Shown: positions 1 to 6,460, counted from the first letter of the stretch. The stretch is 6,472 nucleotides of DNA from Thermoplasmata archaeon (GCA_021811505.1 JAJZOM010000275.1:1-6472), one strand, 5' to 3'. The notes: a model not told the origin generated them from the letters alone. Made by a program: numbers and translations.

Positions 1-709
1 GAAGCTAAATTCTCTGAACGAGGAGGAGTGGGAAACATTCAGGCTGGCGCTGGAGAAAGCCAGAGATGATAACGAGATCAGGTGCGTTGTCGTGACGGGA
101 GAAGGCAGAGCATTCTGTGGCGGAGATGACATTGATATGATGAGCAAATGGAAAAGTTCCGTGGATGCCAAAAAATGGATGGAAAAATATGCCACTCCCC
201 TAATTGATCTCCTGGCAAATTATCCTAAACCGTTAATCTCAGCAGTGAATGGCATCGCATTCGGCGGTGGATGCGAACTGAATCTTCTCTTTGACATAGT
301 ACTGGCAAGTGAAAAAGCAGTATTTGCAACGCCGGAAGGGCTCATCGGCGCCATGCCCCCTCTGGCAACATCCTATGGAACCGCCCTGGTAAGCAGGAAG
401 ATGGCAAGATATGCACTCACTGGAGACTGGATAACAGCTCAGGAAGCCAAACAGATCGGATTTGTAGACGTTGTTGTCCCCCATGAACAGCTGAACATTG
501 TAACTGTGGAATTTGTGGACAAGATAAGGAGGATATCGCCAATGGCAGCGGCAGGAGTGAAATCCGCAGTGAATCTGGTGAGACAGGGATTTGCAAGTCA
601 GGCAAAATTTGCAGCGGAAGAGCTTATCCGTCTCGCGTCTTCTGAAGATTTCAAAGAGGGACAGAGAGCCTTCCTCCATAAGCAGAAACCGGAATGGATC
701 GGGAAATAA
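1..709 (+). CDS. Enoyl-CoA hydratase/isomerase (crotonase family), 5' partial
   Basis: Crotonase-fold enzyme, expected to hydrate or isomerise enoyl-CoA thioesters in the cytoplasm during beta-oxidation or a related acyl-CoA pathway. The reading frame is already open at base 2 (KLNSLNEEEWETF...), so the gene starts outside the window; 235 residues are visible, and about 20-25 are probably missing from a family length of about 255-260. In visible numbering, the first oxyanion-hole segment AFCGGDDI is at 37-44 and the second, GGGCEL, at 88-93. Glu92 and Glu112 (in TPEG) are 20 residues apart, as are the two catalytic glutamates of rat crotonase (144 and 164). The C-terminus (EGQRAFLHKQKPEW) is typical of the family. 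The usual PGAGGTQ stretch after the second Glu is replaced by PPLATSYG at 119-126, so substrate preference may differ. It precedes an acyl-CoA dehydrogenase by 12 bases, implying one transcript. Family assignment is secure; the exact reaction is not. Confidence 0.95.
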   Translation, partial: KLNSLNEEEWETFRLALEKARDDNEIRCVVVTGEGRAFCGGDDIDMMSKWKSSVDAKKWMEKYATPLIDLLANYPKPLISAVNGIAFGGGCELNLLFDIVLASEKAVFATPEGLIGAMPPLATSYGTALVSRKMARYALTGDWITAQEAKQIGFVDVVVPHEQLNIVTVEFVDKIRRISPMAAAGVKSAVNLVRQGFASQAKFAAEELIRLASSEDFKEGQRAFLHKQKPEWIGK

Positions 710-710
710 T

Positions 711-719
711 GGTGGTGAT
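711..719 (+). promoter_or_regulatory. Strong Shine-Dalgarno site of the acyl-CoA dehydrogenase gene
   Basis: GGTGGTGAT differs at one base from GGAGGTGAT, the complement of the archaeal 16S rRNA 3' end. It ends two bases before the ATG at 722 and lies in the 12-base gap after the enoyl-CoA hydratase stop. It supports that start and shows that the dehydrogenase is translated as an internal gene of a polycistronic message. Two other ATGs nearby (709 and 718) are in another frame. Confidence 0.75.
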
Positions 720-721
720 GT

Positions 722-1876
722 ATGCCTGTTAAGGATGAACTGACGTCGGAACAGAAGCTTATTGCAGATATGTTTGAAGAATATTGCCGGACCAGGATAA
801 CTCCAAATCAGGAGAGATGGATAAGTGAGAGAAAGTTCCCCAGATCAGTGATGAAAGATCTGTCTGAAATGGTTTTTGGAGCAATGCTCGGAGAGGGATC
901 AGAAAAGATGGATGAAGTCACACTAGGCCTCATTTCCGAGTTAATGGGAAAATATGAGTTCCCTGTTCCTGCCTTCCTGACAATGCACTTTGCCAAACTC
1001 CTGCCTTTCATAGAGGACAGGGAAACCAGATCAGGATATATTAAGAGGTACCTCAATGGAGACCTTGTAATATGCGGTGCATTTACGGAACCGGGACATG
1101 GATCGGATTCCTCTTCCATAACCACGACAGCCGATCTGCAAGGCAACAAGTTTACAGTTAACGGGGAAAAGGCCTTTGTAAGCAGCCCGGGAAATGCAGA
1201 CGTGTTTGTTGCATCAGTGAGAACTGCAAAGACGGCAGAGGACAAACAGTATGCCGGAATCAGTCTCCTTCTCGTTGACGGCACTGCGAAAGGTGTCGAA
1301 ACGTACGAAACGGAAAATATGGCATCGGTATTCAAGGGAGACTTCGGTGGAATCCGGTTCAGTGATATTGCAGTTCCGGCAGGAAACATTATTGGTGAGA
1401 TGAACAGGGGTTTTTACCTCCTTATGAAGATCCTCAATGTCCAGAGGGTGCATGTGGCGCTTTACTCCATAGGTCTGGCTGAAGCAAGCCTTGACGATGC
1501 GATATCTTATGCCAGGATCAGGAAGACATTCGGACAACCCATTTCCAGGCATCAGGCAGTATCTTTCAGGCTAGCGGAAGACTGGACAAGAATTGAGGCC
1601 TCAAGGCTACTTGCTTTTAAGGCCCTGAGAATGCAGGATAATGGAGAGGAAAACAGCGCTCAGTGTGCCTCGGTGAAATGGTATGGTTGTGAAAATGCTT
1701 TCAGTACTGTGAGCGACTGCCTGCAGACATTCGGAGCTGCCGGGTACGTGAAGTCCTCACCGATCGAAAGAAGATTCAGGGCTGCCAGAGGATTCCTGAT
1801 TGGGGACGGCACGCCGGATATACAGAAACTGATAATATCCCGGAAATTGTTTGGGCGGGAGAATGCACCACAATGA
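722..1876 (+). CDS. Acyl-CoA dehydrogenase
   Basis: FAD-dependent acyl-CoA dehydrogenase of 384 residues, the normal family length, forming the 2,3-enoyl-CoA that the upstream hydratase would use. The three family domains are in order: N-terminal helical (about 1-115), middle beta (about 119-225) with the flavin/substrate signature AFTEPGHGSD at 120-129 and NGEKAFVSSPGNAD at 147-160, and C-terminal helical (about 228-378) with YARIRKTFGQPISRHQ at 263-278 and LQTFGAAGY at 334-342. The end of the fold reads IGDGTPDIQKLI (360-371). The canonical motif is YEGT or xEGT, whose Glu is the catalytic base in medium-chain acyl-CoA dehydrogenase; here it is Asp362. The alternative base position used by isovaleryl-CoA and long-chain enzymes appears to be Gln241. 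Electrons would pass to ETF, which is not in this window. The start is set by a strong Shine-Dalgarno site. The acyl substrate cannot be read from the sequence. Confidence 0.95.
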   Translation: MPVKDELTSEQKLIADMFEEYCRTRITPNQERWISERKFPRSVMKDLSEMVFGAMLGEGSEKMDEVTLGLISELMGKYEFPVPAFLTMHFAKLLPFIEDRETRSGYIKRYLNGDLVICGAFTEPGHGSDSSSITTTADLQGNKFTVNGEKAFVSSPGNADVFVASVRTAKTAEDKQYAGISLLLVDGTAKGVETYETENMASVFKGDFGGIRFSDIAVPAGNIIGEMNRGFYLLMKILNVQRVHVALYSIGLAEASLDDAISYARIRKTFGQPISRHQAVSFRLAEDWTRIEASRLLAFKALRMQDNGEENSAQCASVKWYGCENAFSTVSDCLQTFGAAGYVKSSPIERRFRAARGFLIGDGTPDIQKLIISRKLFGRENAPQ

Positions 1877-1906
1877 TTTCCGGTAGAAGATAAGTACCTT
1901 GAATCC

Positions 1907-2227
1907 ATGTCCAGCCATATGAATCTGTCAGGAACCGCCCTTTCCATCCTTCTGTTAATTTTTTTCCTGCTTGGACTTGCATTCGGGGCATGGCTGGCCA
2001 GACTTTTAATAAGATACCCATTCGGCAGGAACCCGATCACAGGCAGGGAAGCGTTAATCGGAACTATTGCCATTGTGACTTCAATCAGGGACGGTTTAAT
2101 TGAGGCAAAGGCAGGATCCCAGATATGGAGGGTAACCAACATGAATGACGATGAATTGAGGATAGGCGACAGGGTGATCGTGAGAAGTTTTGACAACCTG
2201 ACACTCCTGGTCGAAAAGGAACAATGA
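1907..2227 (+). CDS. Small membrane protein with NfeD-type OB domain
   Basis: A 106-residue protein. Residues about 9-35 form one hydrophobic helix ending in a basic turn (ARLLIR). Residues about 45-104 resemble the C-terminal OB-fold domain of NfeD proteins: GREALIGTIAIV (46-57) then a DG turn, a strand with IWRV (73-76), LRIGDRVIV (84-92), and a final strand LTLLVEK (98-104). NfeD proteins usually work beside SPFH/stomatin-type membrane scaffold proteins, often encoded next door; no such partner is within the window, so this is either an orphan or a short NfeD1b-like form without the protease domain. ATG 1907 is the first start after the dehydrogenase stop; ATG 1919 (Met5) is an alternative. 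Neither has a clear Shine-Dalgarno site. The 30-base gap suggests co-transcription with the acyl-CoA genes, but a functional link is not evident. Family call is fairly firm; role unknown. Confidence 0.8.
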   Translation: MSSHMNLSGTALSILLLIFFLLGLAFGAWLARLLIRYPFGRNPITGREALIGTIAIVTSIRDGLIEAKAGSQIWRVTNMNDDELRIGDRVIVRSFDNLTLLVEKEQ

Positions 2228-2267
2228 GCTTAATTCGAAAAAATTCCTGTGATATTCGCTAACCTAT
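2228..2267 (-). terminator. Possible oligo-T terminator in convergent intergenic gap
   Basis: This 40-base gap separates two convergent genes. Read on the minus strand, just past the TAG of the 372-residue membrane protein gene, it contains a run of six T (2243-2238) within GAATTTTTTCGAATT. Archaeal termination needs little more than such T-runs, so this may end the minus-strand transcript. No comparable T-run is seen on the plus strand for the nfeD-like gene. No strong hairpin is evident. Confidence 0.3.
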
Positions 2268-3386
2268 CTAATCAGGAGGCACAGGGTTTTCACCATTAAC
2301 GCTGGACAGGACACCATTTTTTCTGTACAGAAACATAATCAGTGCCAGGAGAATTATGGGCAGTGCTGTGTTAGGATCGGTGCCATATCCTCCAAATATT
2401 CCAAAATCCTGCCCGATGAACCAGAATAATGATGTCAGTATCGCTGTCATTAATGACGCGATCTTTACACTTTTCAGCCATGTTATTGCTATCAGAGCCA
2501 TAAAAAGGGTGAAAACGATGTTCCATATGGTGTTGCCTGCAGCCAGTATATCGGCAGCGTGGAACATGAGATACACAAGAGGCCTGGGCTGGGCAGTGTA
2601 CCCCAGGGAATATGTGATATGTGAAATGCTGCCCGACGACCAGAAATTGTTCCAGGGCAGTGCCTGTATAAACGCCGATAATGTGAAAATCACCACCATG
2701 AACCCTGAAATGCGCTTGACTGTAACAGTTTCATCAACATCCTGCATTATGAAAAATGACATAATGGCATAGATGAGAGCAGATCCCGGAAAGCCCGTTA
2801 TGAATGAAAAACCGGGGGAGAAAATTTCACCGATCCCCTCTCCGAAAATCCAAATCAGTATTGCCCAGACAAATGAGATTGCACTGAAAATTACGAGGTT
2901 TCTCCTTGATTTAAGAACTGTCATTCCCAATCCTAAGAATATCTGCAGACATCCGGACATTGCATCAAAAAGCACCTGATGTGCAGCCCATGTGGCGATA
3001 GCTGAATTCAGTGCCGGCTGCAGCCATTCCGGAGAACCCATTGCAACCGGAGTCAGAACGAACGCCGCAAAGCCGAATGCCATCTCAGGCTGAAGCTGCA
3101 GAATGCCGTCCAGAATCCAGAGGGAACCGAGAATCAGGGCTATTCTCCTCTGCAACTGTGATGCGGGCAACAGGGCTTTCTTCTCTTTCTCATGCAGGAT
3201 CAATATGGCTGTCGAGGCGATAATTATCCCTGTGCCGGCGTATAGGTAGAGCCTGCCTACAATGAGCCATGGCATCTCGTAAGTCATAAAGTCTGCAATG
3301 AAAATTTCGGAAAGAGCAAGAGTTGCTATGACGGCCAATAAGGGTTTCAAAACCTTCGAACCGGTTGACTCATTCCCGATTTCCAT
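2268..3386 (-). CDS. Multi-pass membrane protein with internal duplication, function unknown
   Basis: A 372-residue integral membrane protein with roughly ten hydrophobic segments (about 13-33, 42-63, 82-98, 140-158, 166-183, 200-214, 226-243, 283-303, 308-325, 341-354). Residues 84-214 and 230-354 look like two copies of one unit. Each starts with a Q-x-x-P element (QLQP 97-100; QALP 241-244) and carries near its end a Trp-centred motif (IWIFGEGIG 178-186; FWFIGQDFG 321-329), followed by a Gly/Pro/Asn turn (TGFPGSALIYA; GTDPNTALPI) and a last helix. From memory, motifs of the WxLDGxLQLQP and WxxGEGxG type occur in a widespread family of uncharacterised membrane proteins, notably in actinobacteria; I know no function for it. 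The ATG at 3386 has no in-frame alternative that is better; only a weak GGGGCG lies upstream. Neither a convincing TATA box nor a Shine-Dalgarno site is seen in the 107 bases before it, so it might be transcribed by read-through or from the T-rich segment near 3461-3471. The C-terminal tail (355-372) is polar. Confidence 0.85.
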   Translation of the reverse strand: MEIGNESTGSKVLKPLLAVIATLALSEIFIADFMTYEMPWLIVGRLYLYAGTGIIIASTAILILHEKEKKALLPASQLQRRIALILGSLWILDGILQLQPEMAFGFAAFVLTPVAMGSPEWLQPALNSAIATWAAHQVLFDAMSGCLQIFLGLGMTVLKSRRNLVIFSAISFVWAILIWIFGEGIGEIFSPGFSFITGFPGSALIYAIMSFFIMQDVDETVTVKRISGFMVVIFTLSAFIQALPWNNFWSSGSISHITYSLGYTAQPRPLVYLMFHAADILAAGNTIWNIVFTLFMALIAITWLKSVKIASLMTAILTSLFWFIGQDFGIFGGYGTDPNTALPIILLALIMFLYRKNGVLSSVNGENPVPPD

Positions 3387-3460
3387 AATTTACGCCCCAT
3401 TATGGTAGTCTTACATTTCTTATCTACTATTCCTGACACTTTGGTCTGATGTGCTGCCGG

Positions 3461-3493
3461 AAAATAAAAAAGTGTTGCAAAATCATAAAAAAA
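3461..3493 (-). terminator. Clustered T-run terminator of the acylase operon
   Basis: Directly after the TGA of the 122-residue membrane protein gene, the minus strand reads seven T (3493-3487), then four T (3482-3479), six T (3471-3466) and four T (3464-3461), with a few other bases between. Multiple T-runs without a hairpin are typical of archaeal intrinsic termination. The inner segment (TTTTTTATTTT) could also act as an A/T-rich promoter element for the next minus-strand gene, but its distance of about 75-85 bases from that ATG makes this less likely. Confidence 0.6.
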
Positions 3494-3862
3494 TCATTTT
3501 ATCGCGATCTCTGTGTGTTCGAAGACCACGGAAGCCCCGACCAGTGAACCGAAGGATGACAGCACATAAGCAATCAGCGAGGTTATGAGGAGCAACGGGA
3601 GCGGCGATCCCATTCCAATTATGGTTGAAGCCATGGATGCCTCGGCAAATCCTGCCGATCCGTCAACAATAAGGATCATGGCAATCGTGCCAAGCGCTCC
3701 TGCCGGCCCGACAATCGTGAACGACGATTTCCCTGCCTTAGCAAGATATCCTGTAAAAAAAGCAGGAATGAACTGTACATACCATATTCCGGCCCATGAG
3801 AATATGAACGAAAGTGCGAACTGTGCAAGGAACATGACAGCACGCTGCGCCAGTATCTTCAT
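3494..3862 (-). CDS. Small hydrophobic membrane protein coupled to the acylase gene
   Basis: A 122-residue protein that I do not recognise. It begins MKILAQRAVMFLAQF and is mostly hydrophobic: segments at about 8-40 (one long or two short helices, with FSWAGIWYVQFIPAFF in the middle), 48-66 and 88-112, so three or four membrane passes. A Gly/Ala/Ser-rich stretch (SAGFAEASMAST, 69-80) joins the last two; the tail is short with mixed charge (FEHTEIAIK). The start ATG (3862-3860) shares bases with the TGA of the upstream penicillin-acylase gene in an ATGA overlap, and a good AGGTG Shine-Dalgarno sits seven bases before it, so the two are very probably translationally coupled. An upstream ATG at 4054 in the same frame would add 64 residues lying wholly inside the acylase gene with no membrane or family character, so I reject it. 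The context suggests a partner, anchor or protective factor for the secreted hydrolase, but that is inference from linkage only. Confidence 0.85.
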   Translation of the reverse strand: MKILAQRAVMFLAQFALSFIFSWAGIWYVQFIPAFFTGYLAKAGKSSFTIVGPAGALGTIAMILIVDGSAGFAEASMASTIIGMGSPLPLLLITSLIAYVLSSFGSLVGASVVFEHTEIAIK

Positions 3863-6423
3863 GGAGAAACACCTGCCGTATATAGGTACCTGAACTGAGA
3901 AGGAGCAGTTGCAGGTATCAATGTATAATACACACCGGAATTCCATTGGGAGAAAGTATTCGAATAGTACGGACTTACCGGATTCTCTGAGATTCCGCCC
4001 GGATAAATGCCGACAGCGTCCACCGGATGACTCATGTTTACAACGAGCCTCCAAGAGGGGCCAAAGTCAGAGACCAGCCCATATGAAGCATCCACAGTAT
4101 TTGATCCTCCGGCAGTAGGAAGCGTGCCTGTTGAAAACTGGCTGATGCCGAAGAAACTTGAGAGATACCTCCTGTGTATGTTGCCCCAGTTCCAGGAGCT
4201 TGAATATGAGCCATACTTCTGGGTGAGTTCACTTATGGTCTGGTTAAAGCTTGCGAGCATTGCAGTCGTAGCGTTTCCCGGCGTCTTGTTAATTATGTTT
4301 CCGAACCAGGAGATATTCTGATAACCGGTCGTCCAGTTAGCAAGGTCTTCTATTAGCGGGCCATGATAGAAAGAGTCAGGACCGAGGAAAAACGCAGCCT
4401 GCCCGAGCCCTTCCTGTGGAGTTATGTTATAATATTGCATATACGGACTGAAGACGTAATTCACGTAATTCTGTATCCAGAAATTGTAAATCGTGGCAGC
4501 GGAGGAATTTACAGTCATGTTTCCATCCCATCCGGAAAGATTCCTGAATTCATTTGTATTATTCAATTGCCCGTATTTTAATGCGTTCAGTAGTGGCTTG
4601 AGGAATATATTGGTGGTGTAGTCGTGAACGTTAAGCTGTAGTTTTTCCATTTTAGCAGTGTTGAAGCTTGAGTTTGTGCTGAGAACATGGTGAATCTCAT
4701 CAGCCCTGTATCCGGACTCATAATTCCAGCCCACATAGTAAGGATAGTCCGGCGATACTGAAATCTGGTTTGCGGAAAATACAAAGCCCCTTTCCGGGTT
4801 GTACACCCCGGGAAGATACTGTGAACTGATGAAACCGGCCCAGTTATAAGGTCCATTGCCAGGAAGGACACCTCTGGGGTTGCCTGAATTTACGATGGGA
4901 TAATTTCCAAACGAGAATATACCTATGTTCCCTGCAGAATCCGCAACTGCCCAATTCTGGATTCCGACCTTAAAATACCTGGAAAGATTGCTTTCAAACT
5001 GCAGCACGCTACCGCTTCGATCGATATTCAGGAAAAATGAAAGTTCATTGGTCGGGGAAAGACCTGGCCAGTCCATTGCGATTGTGGCAGAACTGTTTTC
5101 GATGACAACGCCATTCACTGCCTTTTCGATAGTAAGATGGTGCGGGGGGCCTCCTTTTACATTGATTGTTTCGTTTGTAACCTGAAAGCTCTTCCAGGTT
5201 CCGTTGTCACGGTACTGATAGGTATTACTCCGGTTCACCGTTTCCGCGTAGAAATAAGTTTGCTGTATCTGCCCATTGGTCGCGCCCCATGCTATATACG
5301 GATTATGCCCCAGGATTATTCCAGGGACTCCGGGGAACGTAACACCTACCACATTCATTCCCGGTGAAACCAGCTGGAACCCTATCCATATGGACGGCAC
5401 CGAGGTTGTGAGGTGGGGATCGTTGGCCAGCAAGGCGCCTGTACCATTGGTCTTTACGCCATTTACTGCCCAGTTGTTGCTGCCGAAGTCCCTGAAAGAA
5501 AGATAATTTATATTGAATGGAGCACCCGTGATCTTTGAAACCTTATCATTGAGGGAACTGCCGGCACTGTTTATGTTTCCGAGAAAATTCACGGAGGCCG
5601 TCGACACGTTATTCTGGCTCAGATTGACAAATGACCTGTAAAGGGAGAGATTATGGATGTTCCCGTTCTCTGAGTATATGGCAGGATTCACGCTGGAAGG
5701 GACTATTGGATTCTGAACTCCGGTAGGGTATACAGGATAGAATGCATGTATTACATCTGCAGGCATGTTCTGCAGGGCGAAATTGAAATAAAGGGGATCA
5801 AAGCCTCCTGCGCTATTGTACCACAGGAATAGCTGCATAACTGCGAACATATCCGCCATATCCCAGTCATGCGGGATAAAGCCAAGCAGCTTGAAAAGAA
5901 CCGGGAGGTTGGCGGAACTCAGATTGTCTATGTAACTATTAATCCCCATGAGGAACTCTGAAGTGGCCATATAGGTGTAACTGCCCTTTGACAGGTTTTT
6001 TGCCTCTTCCATGCCAATTCTGTAATTCCCGAGTTCCCTGTTGAACGTGTCCATGGGAATCAGTGAAGGGCCAAGTATTGACGAGAGATTTCCGGTAGCA
6101 GTCCTCTTGAGTATATCCAGCTGTTCAAGGCGATATTGTGCCTCGAGATAGCCCTGTTCATAAAAAACGGCCCACGTCTGGTTTGATGCTATTCCGATGA
6201 TTCCATCGGATTCACGATAAATTACAACATGTGCAGTGGATCCATTCTGGGTAATATTGATTTCCCTCACTCCCGTGGCGTATGGCGGAATGCCGGGAGA
6301 CCAGACTCCCTGAGAAGGATTCAACAGTTTGGAAATCGGAGGAAGGGGTCCTAATGGTATATTCAGGACAACAAGAACCACTATCAGAACACTGATGCCG
6401 ACAACAAAACCTCTTTTCCGCAT
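3859..6423 (-). CDS. Penicillin acylase family protein (secreted Ntn hydrolase)
   Basis: An 854-residue proenzyme of the penicillin/cephalosporin/N-acyl-homoserine-lactone acylase family, which cleaves amide bonds after autocatalytic cutting into alpha and beta chains. Residues about 6-22 are a signal peptide or membrane anchor after MRKR, putting the enzyme outside the cell. The alpha region spans about 45-250, and a linker leads to Gly314-Ser315. Ser315 in FGSNNWAVNG is the expected N-terminal nucleophile (beta 1). His337 in ANDPHL is beta 23, as in cephalosporin and AHL acylases rather than E. coli penicillin G acylase (Gln). Asn552 in SANQ (beta 238) and Arg573 (beta 259) match the oxyanion Asn and conserved Arg of the family (241 and 263 in penicillin G acylase). 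All key residues are present, so it should be active; the substrate is unknown. It has no Cys and 27 N-x-S/T sequons. No upstream in-frame ATG, GTG or TTG exists within the window. The 3' end overlaps the next gene. Confidence 0.93.
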   Translation of the reverse strand: MRKRGFVVGISVLIVVLVVLNIPLGPLPPISKLLNPSQGVWSPGIPPYATGVREINITQNGSTAHVVIYRESDGIIGIASNQTWAVFYEQGYLEAQYRLEQLDILKRTATGNLSSILGPSLIPMDTFNRELGNYRIGMEEAKNLSKGSYTYMATSEFLMGINSYIDNLSSANLPVLFKLLGFIPHDWDMADMFAVMQLFLWYNSAGGFDPLYFNFALQNMPADVIHAFYPVYPTGVQNPIVPSSVNPAIYSENGNIHNLSLYRSFVNLSQNNVSTASVNFLGNINSAGSSLNDKVSKITGAPFNINYLSFRDFGSNNWAVNGVKTNGTGALLANDPHLTTSVPSIWIGFQLVSPGMNVVGVTFPGVPGIILGHNPYIAWGATNGQIQQTYFYAETVNRSNTYQYRDNGTWKSFQVTNETINVKGGPPHHLTIEKAVNGVVIENSSATIAMDWPGLSPTNELSFFLNIDRSGSVLQFESNLSRYFKVGIQNWAVADSAGNIGIFSFGNYPIVNSGNPRGVLPGNGPYNWAGFISSQYLPGVYNPERGFVFSANQISVSPDYPYYVGWNYESGYRADEIHHVLSTNSSFNTAKMEKLQLNVHDYTTNIFLKPLLNALKYGQLNNTNEFRNLSGWDGNMTVNSSAATIYNFWIQNYVNYVFSPYMQYYNITPQEGLGQAAFFLGPDSFYHGPLIEDLANWTTGYQNISWFGNIINKTPGNATTAMLASFNQTISELTQKYGSYSSSWNWGNIHRRYLSSFFGISQFSTGTLPTAGGSNTVDASYGLVSDFGPSWRLVVNMSHPVDAVGIYPGGISENPVSPYYSNTFSQWNSGVYYTLIPATAPSQFRYLYTAGVSP
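3870..3874 (-). promoter_or_regulatory. Shine-Dalgarno site deciding the start of the 122-residue protein
   Basis: The minus strand reads GCAGGTGTTTCTCC before ATGA. AGGTG pairs with the archaeal anti-Shine-Dalgarno sequence and lies seven bases before the ATG. It is inside the last codons of the acylase gene (encoding AGVSP), so it serves a gene that overlaps its neighbour by four bases. It favours 3862 over the upstream in-frame ATG. Confidence 0.65.
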
Positions 6424-6453
6424 TGATACTGATATTGGAATCTCTGTAGTACG

Positions 6454-6460
6454 TAATAAA
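6454..6460 (-). promoter_or_regulatory. TATA-like box of the acylase operon
   Basis: The minus strand reads TTTATTA, ending 30 bases before the ATG at 6423, and is preceded by GTAAACC, a loose match to the purine/A-rich BRE. Transcription about 25 bases downstream would begin only a few bases before the ATG, giving a nearly leaderless message. This fits the absence of a Shine-Dalgarno site there. The window ends 12 bases beyond the box, so competing elements cannot be seen. Confidence 0.45.

Noticed and set aside
92..94. GTG at 92 as the start of the enoyl-CoA hydratase
   Set aside because: The frame is open to the left edge and the 30 upstream codons encode typical crotonase sequence (NEEEWETFRLALEKARDD), so the gene is cut by the window edge rather than starting here.
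808..1389. Long open frame on the minus strand opposite the acyl-CoA dehydrogenase, and similar ones at 239-679 and 1660-2196
   Set aside because: Each is antisense to a gene with clear family motifs, and their translations lack recognisable domains or coherent hydrophobic pattern.
1874..1909. Read-through fusion of the acyl-CoA dehydrogenase and the NfeD-like protein, which share a frame separated by one TGA and ten sense codons
   Set aside because: The dehydrogenase ends at the normal family length, and a same-frame gap of ten codons without another stop is likely by chance. No recoding signal is visible.
2356..3223. Plus-strand open frames (2356-2772, 2773-2979, 3011-3223) opposite the 372-residue membrane protein
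   Set aside because: They are antisense to a gene with consistent membrane helices and repeated motifs; their translations show no family features.
3387..3460. Promoter for the 372-residue membrane protein gene
   Set aside because: Only weak A/T-rich candidates (for example TAGATAAG about 32 bases before the ATG) are present; none is good enough to list as a feature.
3863..4054. A 64-residue N-terminal extension of the 122-residue membrane protein (start ATG at 4054 on the minus strand)
   Set aside because: It lies wholly inside the acylase gene in another frame, has Cys/Arg-rich low-complexity character without a domain, and the ATG at 3862 has a good Shine-Dalgarno site and an ATGA overlap with the acylase stop.
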